NCBI GenBank assembly: GCA_964441235.1
Contig: CAYTUQ010000004.1
Coordinates: forward strand, 1 to 64,000
Reading direction: 5' to 3'
DNA from: BS750m-G69 sp964441235
Lineage (GTDB): Bacteria; Fidelibacterota; UBA2242
DNA: 64,000 bases
Under the pieces are notes generated by a model. It was not told the origin of the DNA and did no database searches. It worked only from the letters and a program-made list of their open reading frames with translations. The position numbers and the translations under genes were made by a program. Positions 27,250 through 37,450 of the stretch are shown in pieces (position 1 is the first letter of the stretch; the number at the start of each line of letters is the position of its first letter).

Positions 27250-28369
27250 GTTTTTCTACAAATTTCATTATTTCGTTAATGATTAATTTAGCAGAGTCAG
27301 GATTTGCCAGAGCAGAAACTTTTTCTGACATTTCCAATAACTGTTTATTATTATTTATCAGTGATGTTAGAGTATTTTCAAGTAAGTCTGATTGAAGTTC
27401 CTTCTGAAGTATTACAATAGCTGCGCCTTCTTTTTCCAGAATACGTGCGTTTATTTCTTGATGATTACCAGCAGCAGTAGGAAGAGGAATTAGAATGGAA
27501 GGCTTTTTATAAAGACTTAATTCAGCTAGTGTCAAAGCGCCAGAACGGCTGATAACAATATCGGCAGCTGAGTAAGCAATGCCCATTTCATGGATGAAAG
27601 GCGTTATATGAGTCAAGGGATTATCTCCAAATAAGGTCTTGATATTTTCATAATCTCTTTGACCGGTTTGCCAGATGAACTGGCAATCTCTTCTTTTAAG
27701 GAAAGACTCAAGGTGTTCAATCCAGTAATAATTAATTGCATGTGAACCCTGACTGCCACCGAAAATAAATACGGTTGTTAATCCTGGATTGAGGTCAAAG
27801 AATTGAAGTGCCTGAGTTTTATCTGTTGTCTTGAGTGAAAGCCGAATAGGAATGCCATAACAAATTGTGTTATCTATATAATTTTTGGTATTTTCAAAAG
27901 ATACATATATTTTTTCAGCATGTTTTGCTAATAATCTGGTAGTTACTCCGGGAAATACATTTTGTTCATGGATAAAAAAAGGGATTTTCATTAGTGAAGC
28001 TACGTAAATGGGAGGACCTGAGGTATAACCACCAGTTCCTATTGCGATTTGCGGCTTAAAACTTTTTAAGATTATTAGTGACTGGAAAAAACTTACAATT
28101 AATTTTAAAGGGAATAATAAATTCGTCAAAATGTCATGAATAGATAAACCTCGTTGAAAACCTCTAATCCATATTGTACGGAACCGATAATCTGAATTTG
28201 CTAAGATTTTAGATTCTAAACCTCGTTTAGTACCGATAAAAAGAATTTCGACTGATCCTATATTTTTAAACTTGGATTTCAGTTCTTCAATTAGAGCTAT
28301 AGCAGGGAATAGGTGTCCCCCTGTGCCACCGCCAGTAAAAAGTACTCTTAATGAAGATTCTTTATTCAT
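27233..28369 (-). CDS. murG: Lipid II-forming glycosyltransferase MurG
   Basis: The 378-aa GT28 enzyme has the N-terminal FTGGGTGGHLFPA loop, GGYTSGPP, and the C-terminal nucleotide-sugar site FGGSQGSHAIN and ISRSGALTLAEL. It transfers N-acetylglucosamine from UDP onto lipid I to form lipid II at the inner face of the membrane. It lies 3 bp after ftsW. Confidence 0.97.
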   Translation of the reverse strand: MNKESSLRVLFTGGGTGGHLFPAIALIEELKSKFKNIGSVEILFIGTKRGLESKILANSDYRFRTIWIRGFQRGLSIHDILTNLLFPLKLIVSFFQSLIILKSFKPQIAIGTGGYTSGPPIYVASLMKIPFFIHEQNVFPGVTTRLLAKHAEKIYVSFENTKNYIDNTICYGIPIRLSLKTTDKTQALQFFDLNPGLTTVFIFGGSQGSHAINYYWIEHLESFLKRRDCQFIWQTGQRDYENIKTLFGDNPLTHITPFIHEMGIAYSAADIVISRSGALTLAELSLYKKPSILIPLPTAAGNHQEINARILEKEGAAIVILQKELQSDLLENTLTSLINNNKQLLEMSEKVSALANPDSAKLIINEIMKFVEKHVWEN

Positions 28370-28372
28370 TAT

Positions 28373-29500
28373 CTATGACCAGTAAAAAGGTTGTTCCTTT
28401 AATTGAGGTTGCTTTGAGATGTTTAAGATAATGCCAGTGCATGCCAGATTATATATCATGGACGAACCTCCGTAGCTGAAGAAGGGAAGGGGAAGACCCG
28501 TAACTGGAAAAATTCCACATACTACTCCGATATTAATAATAACATATAGGAACATGCTTGTAGATACTCCGATTCCCAGCAGGTTTCCAAAAATATCCGG
28601 TGCTTTAAGAGAAATTTGAATTCCTCTGATGAAGATTAAAAGAAAAAGAATTAAAAGTATCGTAATACCTATGAAACCTAATTCTTCTCCAGCAACTGAA
28701 AAAACAAAGTCAGTATGTGGGTCAGGTAAGAAAAGATTTTTTTCTACACTATCAGCAAGACCTCGTCCCCAGAAACCACCGTTGCCTAATGATATTAGTG
28801 ATTGATGGATTTGATAACTGGCTCCCTGAAGGTCTTTTTCCGGACTAAATAGAGTTAAAATTCTGTTTAGTTTATATGGAGATCTAATAATCGCAATAAC
28901 GGATGTTACAGTAATTAAACCAAGTAGGTAAGAAAGATGAAGTAGTTTTGTTCCACCAACTATTAATAGAGTTATTCCTAATATCGCAATTACAGCACCT
29001 GTACTGAAATCCGGTTCAATAATAACGAGTATTACAGTAATAAACATTACGACTGCAGGAGGGAGAAATCCATTTTTAAAATCATGTAATTCTTTTTGGT
29101 GTCTGTCAAGAAATGATGAGAGATAGATAATGGTAGCAAATTTTGCAAATTCTGAAGGCTGAGCATTAAACGGTCCTACAGGCATCCAACGGGCAGTTGA
29201 GTGAGCATTAGAAAATTTATGGTAAATCAGAGAGATTGCTAAAAGGATTATTCCCAATAATGCTATCCAGAAAGCAATTGATTTAAGCCGCTGGTAGTTT
29301 ACTCTCAGGAAAAATGTTCCAATAATTATTCCTGTGATAATTCTTATTAAATGCCCCCGCATGTAAAAACCTGGATCATTAAATCTGGCTGCCGCGATAG
29401 CGGAGCTCGCACTGTACTGAATTACGAATCCGATACCGAGCAAGAGTATCGTCAAAATTAAGTATGGTTGATCTATTGTCTTGTTATACCTGCTGGTCAT
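28373..29500 (-). CDS. ftsW: Division glycosyltransferase FtsW (SEDS family)
   Basis: A 375-aa polytopic SEDS protein. Diagnostic segments are QPSEFAKFATIIYLS, the long loop with YQIHQSLISLGNGGFWGRG, DFVFSVAGEELGF and the final LPFFSYGGSSM. It polymerises septal peptidoglycan with the FtsI transpeptidase. It overlaps the end of murD by 4 bp, within the dcw operon. Confidence 0.96.
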   Translation of the reverse strand: MTSRYNKTIDQPYLILTILLLGIGFVIQYSASSAIAAARFNDPGFYMRGHLIRIITGIIIGTFFLRVNYQRLKSIAFWIALLGIILLAISLIYHKFSNAHSTARWMPVGPFNAQPSEFAKFATIIYLSSFLDRHQKELHDFKNGFLPPAVVMFITVILVIIEPDFSTGAVIAILGITLLIVGGTKLLHLSYLLGLITVTSVIAIIRSPYKLNRILTLFSPEKDLQGASYQIHQSLISLGNGGFWGRGLADSVEKNLFLPDPHTDFVFSVAGEELGFIGITILLILFLLIFIRGIQISLKAPDIFGNLLGIGVSTSMFLYVIINIGVVCGIFPVTGLPLPFFSYGGSSMIYNLACTGIILNISKQPQLKEQPFYWS

Positions 29501-30903
29501 TTGATTTTTCCTTTAACAAGGGATAGAACTGTTTCTTTGAACACCTTTCCTCGATGCTCAAAGTTTTCAAACATATCAAAACTGGCACAGGCTGGTGAAA
29601 GGAGGGCAATTTCACCCGGATTAGAAAGCTTGTTCGCCAATATTGTAGCCTCTTCAAGTGAACGAGCATAATGTAAAGGGATAATTCCATTAAGCACTTT
29701 GCGAATCTTTGGAGCTGATTCACCTATTAGTATTGCTTCCTTAGTGTGACTTTTAATAGCTGGGATCAACAGGGAGAAATCTAAGTCTTTATCTTTTCCT
29801 CCCAGAATGATAATTACCGGTTTTTGGAAACTTTTTAAAGCGTATATAACGGAATCAACATTAGTAGCTTTGGAGTCATTGTAATAATCCACATCATTAA
29901 TAGAAGTTATATATTCGAGACGGTGTTCAATTCCTTTAAAACGTTTTAAAACATTTCTAAGGTGATCAATGTTTATTTTGAATTTTATTGCAACAGTAAG
30001 TGCAGCCAGTATATTATAAAGATTATGTTCACCAAGTGGCAAAATATCAGAGCGATCTATCACCAGATGGGTCTCCGATAATTTTTGTCCATTATGAAGA
30101 TAAATTGAATTGGCATCAGTATTGACAATATTTTGAGAATTAGAGTAAATACTGAAGGGGATATTTTGGCAGTTATCCGGTATATTCTGTGAAATCAGTG
30201 TATCATCACTGTTATAGATAAATAGATCATCTTTTTTCTGGTTTTTTGCTATTTTCATCTTTGCTGCAAAATATGATGGAATATCCTCGTATCTATCCAT
30301 GTGGTCTCTTGAAATGTTGAGTATAATAGATGCTTTGGGACGGAAATGAACAATACGCTCCAATTGAAAGCTGCTGACTTCTAAAATAAATATTTTATTT
30401 TTAATGGATAATTCTTCTGTTTCAATGATTAACTTGCTAAATGGTATTCCTATGTTGCCGCCGCAGTATGGCTCATATTGAGTGTTTTTAAACATTTCAT
30501 ATATGAGAGTGGTAGTAGTGGTTTTCCCATTGGAACCGGTTACGGCAATTATTTCGGAAGGCTTAGAGAACCAATACGCCATTTCCAGTTCGCTGACTAT
30601 CGGGATTCCTGAAGATTCGAGCTTTGTTACGACAGGTGCAGTGTTTGGAATGCCTGGACTTATAATAACAAGGTCTGCATTATTAACTTTAGAAGTATGA
30701 CCTCCTAATTCTATTTCTATTCCGCTTGCTTCTAATTTTGATAATGTTTCTTTTGATAAAGCAATGTTTGCGTTATCAGATAACAAAACTTTTGCACCTT
30801 TATTTGCCAGAAGGAGGGAGGCACTAATTCCACTGCAGCCCGCACCGAGAACGGTTGCAGGTCTATTTTCAAGATTTTTTGGAATGCTATTCTGATTGAT
30901 CAT
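29497..30903 (-). CDS. murD: UDP-N-acetylmuramoyl-L-alanine--D-glutamate ligase MurD
   Basis: The 468-aa Mur ligase has the N-terminal loop VLGAGCSGISASLLL, P-loop VTGSNGKTTTT, ILEVSSFQLERI and the C-terminal YNDSKATNVDSV and ILGGKDKDLDF motifs specific to MurD. It adds D-glutamate to the muropeptide precursor. It overlaps both mraY and ftsW by 4 bp, indicating tight translational coupling. Confidence 0.97.
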   Translation of the reverse strand: MINQNSIPKNLENRPATVLGAGCSGISASLLLANKGAKVLLSDNANIALSKETLSKLEASGIEIELGGHTSKVNNADLVIISPGIPNTAPVVTKLESSGIPIVSELEMAYWFSKPSEIIAVTGSNGKTTTTTLIYEMFKNTQYEPYCGGNIGIPFSKLIIETEELSIKNKIFILEVSSFQLERIVHFRPKASIILNISRDHMDRYEDIPSYFAAKMKIAKNQKKDDLFIYNSDDTLISQNIPDNCQNIPFSIYSNSQNIVNTDANSIYLHNGQKLSETHLVIDRSDILPLGEHNLYNILAALTVAIKFKINIDHLRNVLKRFKGIEHRLEYITSINDVDYYNDSKATNVDSVIYALKSFQKPVIIILGGKDKDLDFSLLIPAIKSHTKEAILIGESAPKIRKVLNGIIPLHYARSLEEATILANKLSNPGEIALLSPACASFDMFENFEHRGKVFKETVLSLVKGKIK

Positions 30904-32003
30904 AATATTTTGAAACTGCTTAAGCCCAATAGTGTCAATAAAATTCCAATTATCCAGAAACGAACTACAATTTTGCTTTCATTCCAGCCCTTTATTTCAA
31001 AGTGGTGATGTAGAGGTGCCATTAGAAAAACTCTTTTTCCTGTGCCGGTTCGCTTTTTTGTCCACTTAAAATATCCAATTTGTATTAAGACAGACGCAGC
31101 TTCAGCAACAAATACTCCTCCTAAAAGTATGAATAGAAGTTCTTTTTTTAATAAAATAGCCAGAGCACCGAGCGCACCACCCATTGCTAAAGAACCTGTA
31201 TCACCCATAAATACCTGAGCAGGCTTACTATTATACCACAAGAAACCAAGCATTGCTCCTGCAAAAGATAGACAGTAGACAGTAAGTTCACCAGAACCTG
31301 AAAGGTATATGGTATTCAGGTAATCACTAAAATCAATACGACCCGTCACATATCCAATTACGGCAAAAGCCAATGCTATAATTCCCATAAGTCCAGCCGC
31401 CAATCCATCCAGACCATCAGTAAGATTTACAGCATTTGTTGTACCTGTTATGACTAAAATGACAAACGGGATATAAAACCATCCGAGATTTATTTCTGTA
31501 TTTTTTAAAAATGGAATAGAAGTTGAGGAGTGAAGACCGGCAAATTCAGGTGAAAAGAAAATATAAGATCCTATAATTAAACCCAGTGTTATTTGACCAA
31601 CCAGCTTATATCTTGCAATGAGTCCTTTTTTGTATTTTTTTACAACTTTTAAATAATCATCAAGAAAGCCGATTCCACCCATCCAAATAGTTGTGATCAA
31701 CATTATCTTAATATAAATGTTGGTTAGATCAGCCCATAGAAGTACTGGTATTAGAGCAGAAAAAAGGATGATAATACCTCCCATAGTGGGAGTTCCTTTT
31801 TTAGATAGATGTGTTTTAGGGCCATTTTCACGGATTATTTCGCCGATCTGATATTTTTTCAGAAGTCTTATGATCCATGAACCAACAATAAAACTAATAA
31901 TAAGAGCAGTAATGGCTGCCATTGCAGACCTAAAAGTGATATATTGGAAAAGATTAAAACCGGAAAAGGTGTTTTTTAAGGGATATATAATATGGTAAAA
32001 CAA
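30900..32003 (-). CDS. mraY: Phospho-N-acetylmuramoyl-pentapeptide transferase MraY
   Basis: A 367-aa polytopic enzyme with the MraY signatures HLSKKGTPTMGG, the magnesium-binding GFLDDYLKV, NAVNLTDGLDGLAAG, FMGDTGSLAMGG and the HHHFE region (APLHHHFEIKGW). It makes lipid I from UDP-MurNAc-pentapeptide and undecaprenyl phosphate. A 319-bp gap holding a MITE-like element separates its start from murF. Confidence 0.97.
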   Translation of the reverse strand: MFYHIIYPLKNTFSGFNLFQYITFRSAMAAITALIISFIVGSWIIRLLKKYQIGEIIRENGPKTHLSKKGTPTMGGIIILFSALIPVLLWADLTNIYIKIMLITTIWMGGIGFLDDYLKVVKKYKKGLIARYKLVGQITLGLIIGSYIFFSPEFAGLHSSTSIPFLKNTEINLGWFYIPFVILVITGTTNAVNLTDGLDGLAAGLMGIIALAFAVIGYVTGRIDFSDYLNTIYLSGSGELTVYCLSFAGAMLGFLWYNSKPAQVFMGDTGSLAMGGALGALAILLKKELLFILLGGVFVAEAASVLIQIGYFKWTKKRTGTGKRVFLMAPLHHHFEIKGWNESKIVVRFWIIGILLTLLGLSSFKIL

Positions 32004-32142
32004 GACGCAACTCCTTTACGATTGAAAATTGTAAATATTAAAGTGAAAAGTACAAATTTTGTGATTGATTTTCCGTGCGATTTACAGTAGTCAATTTCTA
32101 GTTTCACTTGTGGTATTTCTATATTGTAATTAGAGATACTAA

Positions 32143-32283
32143 GGGGGTGTGATAGAATAAAGTTTTCATTCTCGGAGACCCATCTGGCAAATGAACTTAG
32201 AATAATACAAAAATCCATTTAATTTCTTCTTCCCAGAGGGATGTCTTCGACAAACCCCCTAAAGGTTATATCATCACACCCCC
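32143..32283. mobile_element. MITE-like element, copy 1 (141 bp)
   Basis: The element starts GGGGGTGTGATAGAATAAAG and ends with the inverted form ATCACACCCCC, an 11-bp perfect terminal inverted repeat, and is flanked by TAA on both sides (32140-32142 and 32284-32286), consistent with a 3-bp target duplication. Its first 38 bp and last 20 or so bp match a second copy at 58966-59134. It encodes nothing. It lies between murF and mraY in the dcw cluster without disrupting a gene; the gap otherwise holds nothing recognisable. Confidence 0.85.
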
Positions 32284-32322
32284 TAAACAATTTTTTATCA
32301 ATTTCTCTGGGATAATAATACA

Positions 32323-33684
32323 TCAGTTCTTTATTTCTTCAATTACTTCTTCCATGTGAGTTCTGTGAGAACCTTTAACTAAAAGAGTATCAGTGCTATT
32401 TATTTCACTCTTTATTGTTTTAATAAGTTCAATTTTGTCAGTGAAATGATATGCGTTTTTCATTCCTCGATGTTTTGCTTCTTTTATAGCTGCTATTGAC
32501 AGTGGCCCAAAAGCATAAAAGATGTCAATTTCTAATTTGGCAACAGATTTGCCGACTTTAGCATGTGCTTCTTCTGTAGATTTCCCTAACTCGAGCATAT
32601 CTCCAAAAACAAAAATACGCCTGCCTTCAACTTTTATTATTGATAATGTATGTAATGCAGCTATAGTTGAGTCAGGATTAGCGTTATATGTATCGTCTAT
32701 AATTTTGCATGGAATTTGATTAGAAATAACAAAACGCTGATCAACTGCGGTAAAGTTTTCCAAAGTTTCTATAATTTCTAATTCTGAAATTCCGTAATAT
32801 AATCCAACAGATATAGCAGCTAAAGCGTTAAGGGCAGGAACTTTTCCGGGGATTTTAAGCTGGATTCGGAACTTGTTATTAATTTCTAATAGAGGGCAAC
32901 CTTCATTTGTGTAGGATATTATTTTACCGGCAATTTCTGCTTTAGATAAATTGAAGCCATATTTTAATATATTATCAGTGGTTGTCATCTTTTTAATAAA
33001 CGGATCATCCATATTTACAAATGAAATGCCATCTTTAGGTAGTGATAGGAAAAGTTCTTCTTTTGCTTTAGCCACACCCTTCTGAGAACAAAAGAATTCA
33101 ATGTGTCCGTATCCGATGTTGGTTATAAGACCTGCAGATGGTTTTGCTAATTCACACAGATATTTAATCTCACCAAAGTTATTAGAGCCCATCTCAATGA
33201 GGCTAAAATTGTGATATTTATTAAGTTTTAAAAGTGTCAGTGGTAAACCAAGCTGATTGTTCAAATTCCCAGTTGTTGAATGAAGATTGAATTTTGTTTT
33301 GAGAATTGCTTCCGCCATTGCACGGGTTGTGGTTTTTCCATTTGTTCCGGTAATTGCGAGAATCGGGAGGATAAACTGTTTGCGCCATTCAGCAGCCATC
33401 ATCTGAAGTGTTTTCTCTGGCGACCTGACTATCCAGAGCGGAGTAGATTCTATATCGTTTTCTTTAACCCATTTTTCAGAAACTAAACAAAGGGCTGCGC
33501 CCTTATTTAGTGCATCTTTAACAAAGAGATGGCCGTCAACATTATCACCTTTTAAAGCGACAAAAAGGGTACCTTTTTCTACTTTTCTGCTGTCTATGCA
33601 AACATCTGTTATATTTGCATCAAAATTGACAAGTTTTCCATACTTAAGATTTCTTATGAAATTGGCATTAATAAAATTTGCCAT
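32323..33684 (-). CDS. murF: UDP-MurNAc-tripeptide--D-alanyl-D-alanine ligase MurF
   Basis: The 453-aa Mur ligase has IDSRKVEKGTLFVALKG, P-loop ITGTNGKTTTRAM, SLIEMGSNNFGEI and the MurF-specific DDTYNANPDS with VFGDMLELG. It adds the terminal D-Ala-D-Ala. The gene begins directly after the murE stop. Confidence 0.97.
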   Translation of the reverse strand: MANFINANFIRNLKYGKLVNFDANITDVCIDSRKVEKGTLFVALKGDNVDGHLFVKDALNKGAALCLVSEKWVKENDIESTPLWIVRSPEKTLQMMAAEWRKQFILPILAITGTNGKTTTRAMAEAILKTKFNLHSTTGNLNNQLGLPLTLLKLNKYHNFSLIEMGSNNFGEIKYLCELAKPSAGLITNIGYGHIEFFCSQKGVAKAKEELFLSLPKDGISFVNMDDPFIKKMTTTDNILKYGFNLSKAEIAGKIISYTNEGCPLLEINNKFRIQLKIPGKVPALNALAAISVGLYYGISELEIIETLENFTAVDQRFVISNQIPCKIIDDTYNANPDSTIAALHTLSIIKVEGRRIFVFGDMLELGKSTEEAHAKVGKSVAKLEIDIFYAFGPLSIAAIKEAKHRGMKNAYHFTDKIELIKTIKSEINSTDTLLVKGSHRTHMEEVIEEIKN

Positions 33685-35130
33685 CTAAATATCCTCAACA
33701 ATTTGGACTTCACTAAAAGGGTAGCGTTTTCCATTTATTTCCTGATATGTCTCATGTCCTTTCCCCAAAAGAGCAATTATGTCATTTTTAGAGGAATTAT
33801 TTAATATCCATATTATGGCCTTTTTTCGACCATTAATGATTCTGTATGGCATACTTTTGGAAAAACCTTTTACTGCTTCTTGAATAATTTGTTTTGGATC
33901 TTCAAATCTGGGATTATCATCTGTAACAACTGCAAAATCAGCAAGTGACTCAACAGCTTTTGCCATCTTTGGGCGTTTTCCTTTATCACGATTGCCACCA
34001 CATCCAAAAAGTGCGATTAATTTTCCCTCTTGTGGGACAATCTCTTTGAGTGTTTCAAGTACATTTTTAATTGCGTCTGGCGTATGAGCATAGTCAACAA
34101 AAATGCGTGGATATCCGGGTTTGGATATTTCTTGAAGGCGACCTGGGATAAATTCTATTTGTGAAAGTGCTTGAGATATCGTTTCAGGTTTTATTCCAAG
34201 ATTGATAGCCACTGCCGCCGCCGCCAGAATATTTTTTAAATTGAATTCTCCGGAAAGAGGACAATCTACTTTGATTTTTCCCCCAGGTGATAGGATAATT
34301 CCCTTTATTCCACTAACATACGAGACTTTAGAATTCCATATAAAATCAGCATTTTGGCTTATAGAAAAAGTTGAAACAGGTGCTGTTGCAACCTTAATAA
34401 ATTTATCAGAGTAAGAGTCGTCAATATTACATACTAAAAACCCTTTCATTATAACTTTTTTGAATAATTCAGTTTTTACTTCGGCATAATTTTCCATTGT
34501 TATGTGGAAGTCTAAATGATCTTGAGAGAGATTCGTAAAAACTCCGCCAGTAAATGTTATATCTTCAACCCTTCTGAGTGCTAAAGCGTGGGAGGAAACT
34601 TCCATAACAACGGTTGAAATTGAATTTTCAAGCATTTTATATAGTATTTGCTGAAGTCTAAGGCTCTCTGGCGTTGTTAAATATCCGGAGAAGTTTTTGT
34701 CTCCTATACTGTATCCAAGAGTTCCAATAGTACCACGTGGAATATTTGCAGATTTAAAAATTTTATTTAAGAGGTAAACAACAGTGGTTTTTCCGTTGGT
34801 ACCTGTTATTCCGACTATTTTCATCTTTTTAGAGGGATGATCATAATAATTGGCAGAAATGTGAGAAAGTGCAATCCTTGTGTTAGGAACTTTTATTTGT
34901 GGAATTGTCATGTCAGGCAAGAAATTCTCTACAACAGCAGCAGAGGCGCCGTTTGTTATTGCCAGTGGTATATACTTATGTCCGTTTTCTTTTTGTCCTC
35001 GAATTGCAAAGAAGAGAGAATCAGGTTCAACATTTTTAGAATTGAATGAAAGGGAAGAGATACTTTTCGGTAAATTACCATGTAACTGATAATTGATACC
35101 TTTTAATACTTCTTGCGTAGATTTAATCAA
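33685..35130 (-). CDS. murE: UDP-MurNAc-dipeptide--diamino acid ligase MurE
   Basis: The 481-aa ligase has the NSKNVEPDSLFFAIRG uridine-binding region, P-loop GITGTNGKTTVVY, MEVSSHAL and the late VTDDNPRFEDP motif; DNPR indicates meso-diaminopimelate as the amino acid added. I choose TTG at 35130, which overlaps the ftsI stop by 8 bp; longer in-frame starts would run far into ftsI and encode unrelated residues. Confidence 0.96.
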   Translation of the reverse strand: MIKSTQEVLKGINYQLHGNLPKSISSLSFNSKNVEPDSLFFAIRGQKENGHKYIPLAITNGASAAVVENFLPDMTIPQIKVPNTRIALSHISANYYDHPSKKMKIVGITGTNGKTTVVYLLNKIFKSANIPRGTIGTLGYSIGDKNFSGYLTTPESLRLQQILYKMLENSISTVVMEVSSHALALRRVEDITFTGGVFTNLSQDHLDFHITMENYAEVKTELFKKVIMKGFLVCNIDDSYSDKFIKVATAPVSTFSISQNADFIWNSKVSYVSGIKGIILSPGGKIKVDCPLSGEFNLKNILAAAAVAINLGIKPETISQALSQIEFIPGRLQEISKPGYPRIFVDYAHTPDAIKNVLETLKEIVPQEGKLIALFGCGGNRDKGKRPKMAKAVESLADFAVVTDDNPRFEDPKQIIQEAVKGFSKSMPYRIINGRKKAIIWILNNSSKNDIIALLGKGHETYQEINGKRYPFSEVQIVEDI

Positions 35131-37126
35131 TTGGTGACCCTGGAGGTTTAAGTTTAATGTAACATTGAGTATTTGATGTAATGAGAGAACCTCTACCTGG
35201 AGTTTGGGAAACAACTACTCCAGAACCTTCAATATCTATACTCATTCCCATACGTTGTAAAATGCCGATTGCTTCACTTGTGGTTTTACCGTATAGATTA
35301 GGCATCCTGGAGGTGTACTGAACTGACGAAAGAAGGGATTTAGATTCTACAACTTTTCTTTTCCCAGGTGATTTTATTCTTGTCTTATCTATTTCACTGT
35401 TATAGGCAAATTTTGTAATCGGTTTTGGAATATTGTCATCTTTTAGAAAAATTTCGTCTGACTGATTAACTATTCTTGTAAATATCTTTTTAAGAACTGG
35501 GGCAGAAACTTCACCTCCTGTGTGCCTTATTCCTTTCGGATTATCAATAACGATGACGCATAATAACTTTGGATTATTAACGGGGAAGAACCCAACAAAA
35601 GTTGCGATATAATCGGTCTGGCTGTAGCCGCTTTTTGTTACTTTTTGAGCTGTCCCTGTTTTACCGGCTATTGACATTCCAAGAATTTCCGCTTTTGTTC
35701 CAGTCCCACTCTCTACTGTTAAGCGAAGTAGGTCCCGCATTGTTGTCATTGTTTCAGCAGAAGCCACCCGTCTAATGAATTTGGTTTTTCCTTTATATAA
35801 AACAATTCCCTCTTTGGTTTGTATGGATTTTACAATTTGAGGTTTAAGTAGAAATCCACCATTGGCTATTGCTGAATAGGCATAAGCTAACTGAAGTGCA
35901 GTACAACATAATCCATGTCCAATGGCAACCTGAGCAAGCATTAAATCGTTCCATTCTTTAAGGGGATGAACGATGCCATTTGCTTCTCCAGGAAACTGGA
36001 TATACGTTTTTACACCAAATCCATACTTCCTGACATATTTAAAGACGTAATCTTTTCCGATTTTCTGAGCTACTTTGATTGTTCCCACATTGCTGCTATT
36101 TTTAATTACTTCTGAAAAAGAAAGGGTTTTGTATCTTTTATGATCATATATAACAGTCTTTCCGATTTTGACAAAACCCTTTTCACAATGTATGCTATCT
36201 TCTGGATGTATTTTTTTTTCCTCAAGTGCAGCCGTTGCAGTTACTATCTTAAATGTAGAACCGGGTTCAAAAATATCAGATGTTACACTATTATTTTGTG
36301 AAGAGACAGGGTAATTAAATGGTTTATTAGGATTAAAAGAAGGAGCAGATGCCATTGCAAGTATTTCGCCTGTTTTCGGGTCTATGATAATTCCCATCGC
36401 TTTATCAGCATTATGCTTATGAAATGCTAAATTTAACTCTTCATGTAGAATTGTTTGATATTCATGGTCAATTGTGAGAGTGACATCATTTCCATCAATT
36501 GTTTCCTTAAATGGAAGATCGGGACGATTATTTAATCTTCCCCATCCATCTTTCTGTATTATCTTCCAACCGGGCTTTCCTGAAAGGTAAGGATCAAATT
36601 CTAGTTCAAGACCACTTATTCCACGATTATCTACGTCTGTAAAGCCTATCAACTGCCCACCTATTTCTCCAAATTGATACTGGCGATGTATAGTCCTGTC
36701 TATTGTTAGTCCAGGATAGTTTTTGTCTAGTAAAGTTTGTGTTTTATCTTTCGGGATATTTCGTTCCAACCAGACAAAAGTTTTATCTGATTGAAGCACT
36801 TTTAAATATTTTTTAGTACTGTTATCAAGAGAGGAACTAAGTGCTTTTGCTAATGATAATTTGTTTTTGACAAGGTTTGGACGAGCTGAAAATGATATTT
36901 GTACTAAATCAATAGTTAGTGGTTTTTTATTCCTGTCGAATATCGTTCCACGCAAAGGTGCAATCACTTTTTTATAATCTGCTTGTCTTTTGCATTTTGC
37001 CTGATATTTTTGACCACTGATAACCTGGATGGAAAATAGCCTCAGTATAATAAAAATCCAGATGAGCGAAAGAAATCCTGTTAAAACAAATACTTTATTC
37101 CTGATTGATTTCACTGCGCTTGTCAT
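35123..37126 (-). CDS. ftsI: Division transpeptidase FtsI (PBP3) with a PASTA domain
   Basis: The 667-aa protein has one N-terminal membrane helix, a dimerisation region (RGTIFDRNKKPL, GISGLELEFDPYLSG) and a penicillin-binding domain with the catalytic serine in EPGSTFKIV, the SSN motif in KNSSNVG and the KTGTAQ box. The C-terminal 60 residues are one PASTA domain (MPNLYGKTTSEAIGILQRMG), as in SpoVD-type enzymes. It crosslinks septal peptidoglycan with FtsW. Confidence 0.96.
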   Translation of the reverse strand: MTSAVKSIRNKVFVLTGFLSLIWIFIILRLFSIQVISGQKYQAKCKRQADYKKVIAPLRGTIFDRNKKPLTIDLVQISFSARPNLVKNKLSLAKALSSSLDNSTKKYLKVLQSDKTFVWLERNIPKDKTQTLLDKNYPGLTIDRTIHRQYQFGEIGGQLIGFTDVDNRGISGLELEFDPYLSGKPGWKIIQKDGWGRLNNRPDLPFKETIDGNDVTLTIDHEYQTILHEELNLAFHKHNADKAMGIIIDPKTGEILAMASAPSFNPNKPFNYPVSSQNNSVTSDIFEPGSTFKIVTATAALEEKKIHPEDSIHCEKGFVKIGKTVIYDHKRYKTLSFSEVIKNSSNVGTIKVAQKIGKDYVFKYVRKYGFGVKTYIQFPGEANGIVHPLKEWNDLMLAQVAIGHGLCCTALQLAYAYSAIANGGFLLKPQIVKSIQTKEGIVLYKGKTKFIRRVASAETMTTMRDLLRLTVESGTGTKAEILGMSIAGKTGTAQKVTKSGYSQTDYIATFVGFFPVNNPKLLCVIVIDNPKGIRHTGGEVSAPVLKKIFTRIVNQSDEIFLKDDNIPKPITKFAYNSEIDKTRIKSPGKRKVVESKSLLSSVQYTSRMPNLYGKTTSEAIGILQRMGMSIDIEGSGVVVSQTPGRGSLITSNTQCYIKLKPPGSPID

Positions 37127-37450
37127 TTAGTTAATTTTCATGGAATTTGGGTCAATAATTACTACAAGTGTTTCGGGAGCGGGAACCACCATATCTAGCT
37201 GGACTGAAGCAATCTTTTTAATTCGGTCAGATCGAGAGAGTTTATCTAATTCTACAGAAACAATTCTATTTTGAGCTGCAAGGTTTGCTTCCTTACGTTG
37301 CAATTCTTCGATTTCTCGAAACATCATATTTGTATGATTATAAATCCAAATATAGAACACCATTAAGCCAATAATTGAAAGGAAAAGTATAAATAAAATT
37401 GCACTGGTTTTTCTTTTTTTTGAAATCCTTCTAATTTTTTCCCTCTTCAT
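37127..37450 (-). CDS. ftsL: FtsL-like cell division protein
   Basis: The 107-aa protein has a basic N-terminus (MKREKIRRISKKRK), one membrane helix (about 16-36) and a following leucine/isoleucine heptad segment, the bitopic coiled-coil design of FtsL. The position between rsmH and ftsI is the usual one for ftsL. It overlaps rsmH by 20 bp. Sequence identity in this family is low, so the assignment rests on topology and context. Confidence 0.85.
   Translation of the reverse strand: MKREKIRRISKKRKTSAILFILFLSIIGLMVFYIWIYNHTNMMFREIEELQRKEANLAAQNRIVSVELDKLSRSDRIKKIASVQLDMVVPAPETLVVIIDPNSMKIN

Noticed and set aside
31976..32218. 80-codon minus-strand frame upstream of mraY
   Set aside because: Most of it lies in the MITE-like element and its flank, with no ribosome-binding site or homologous pattern.
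34202..34414. Antisense frame in murE and similar long frames inside dcw genes
   Set aside because: They lie wholly within well-supported genes on the other strand and show only shadow composition.
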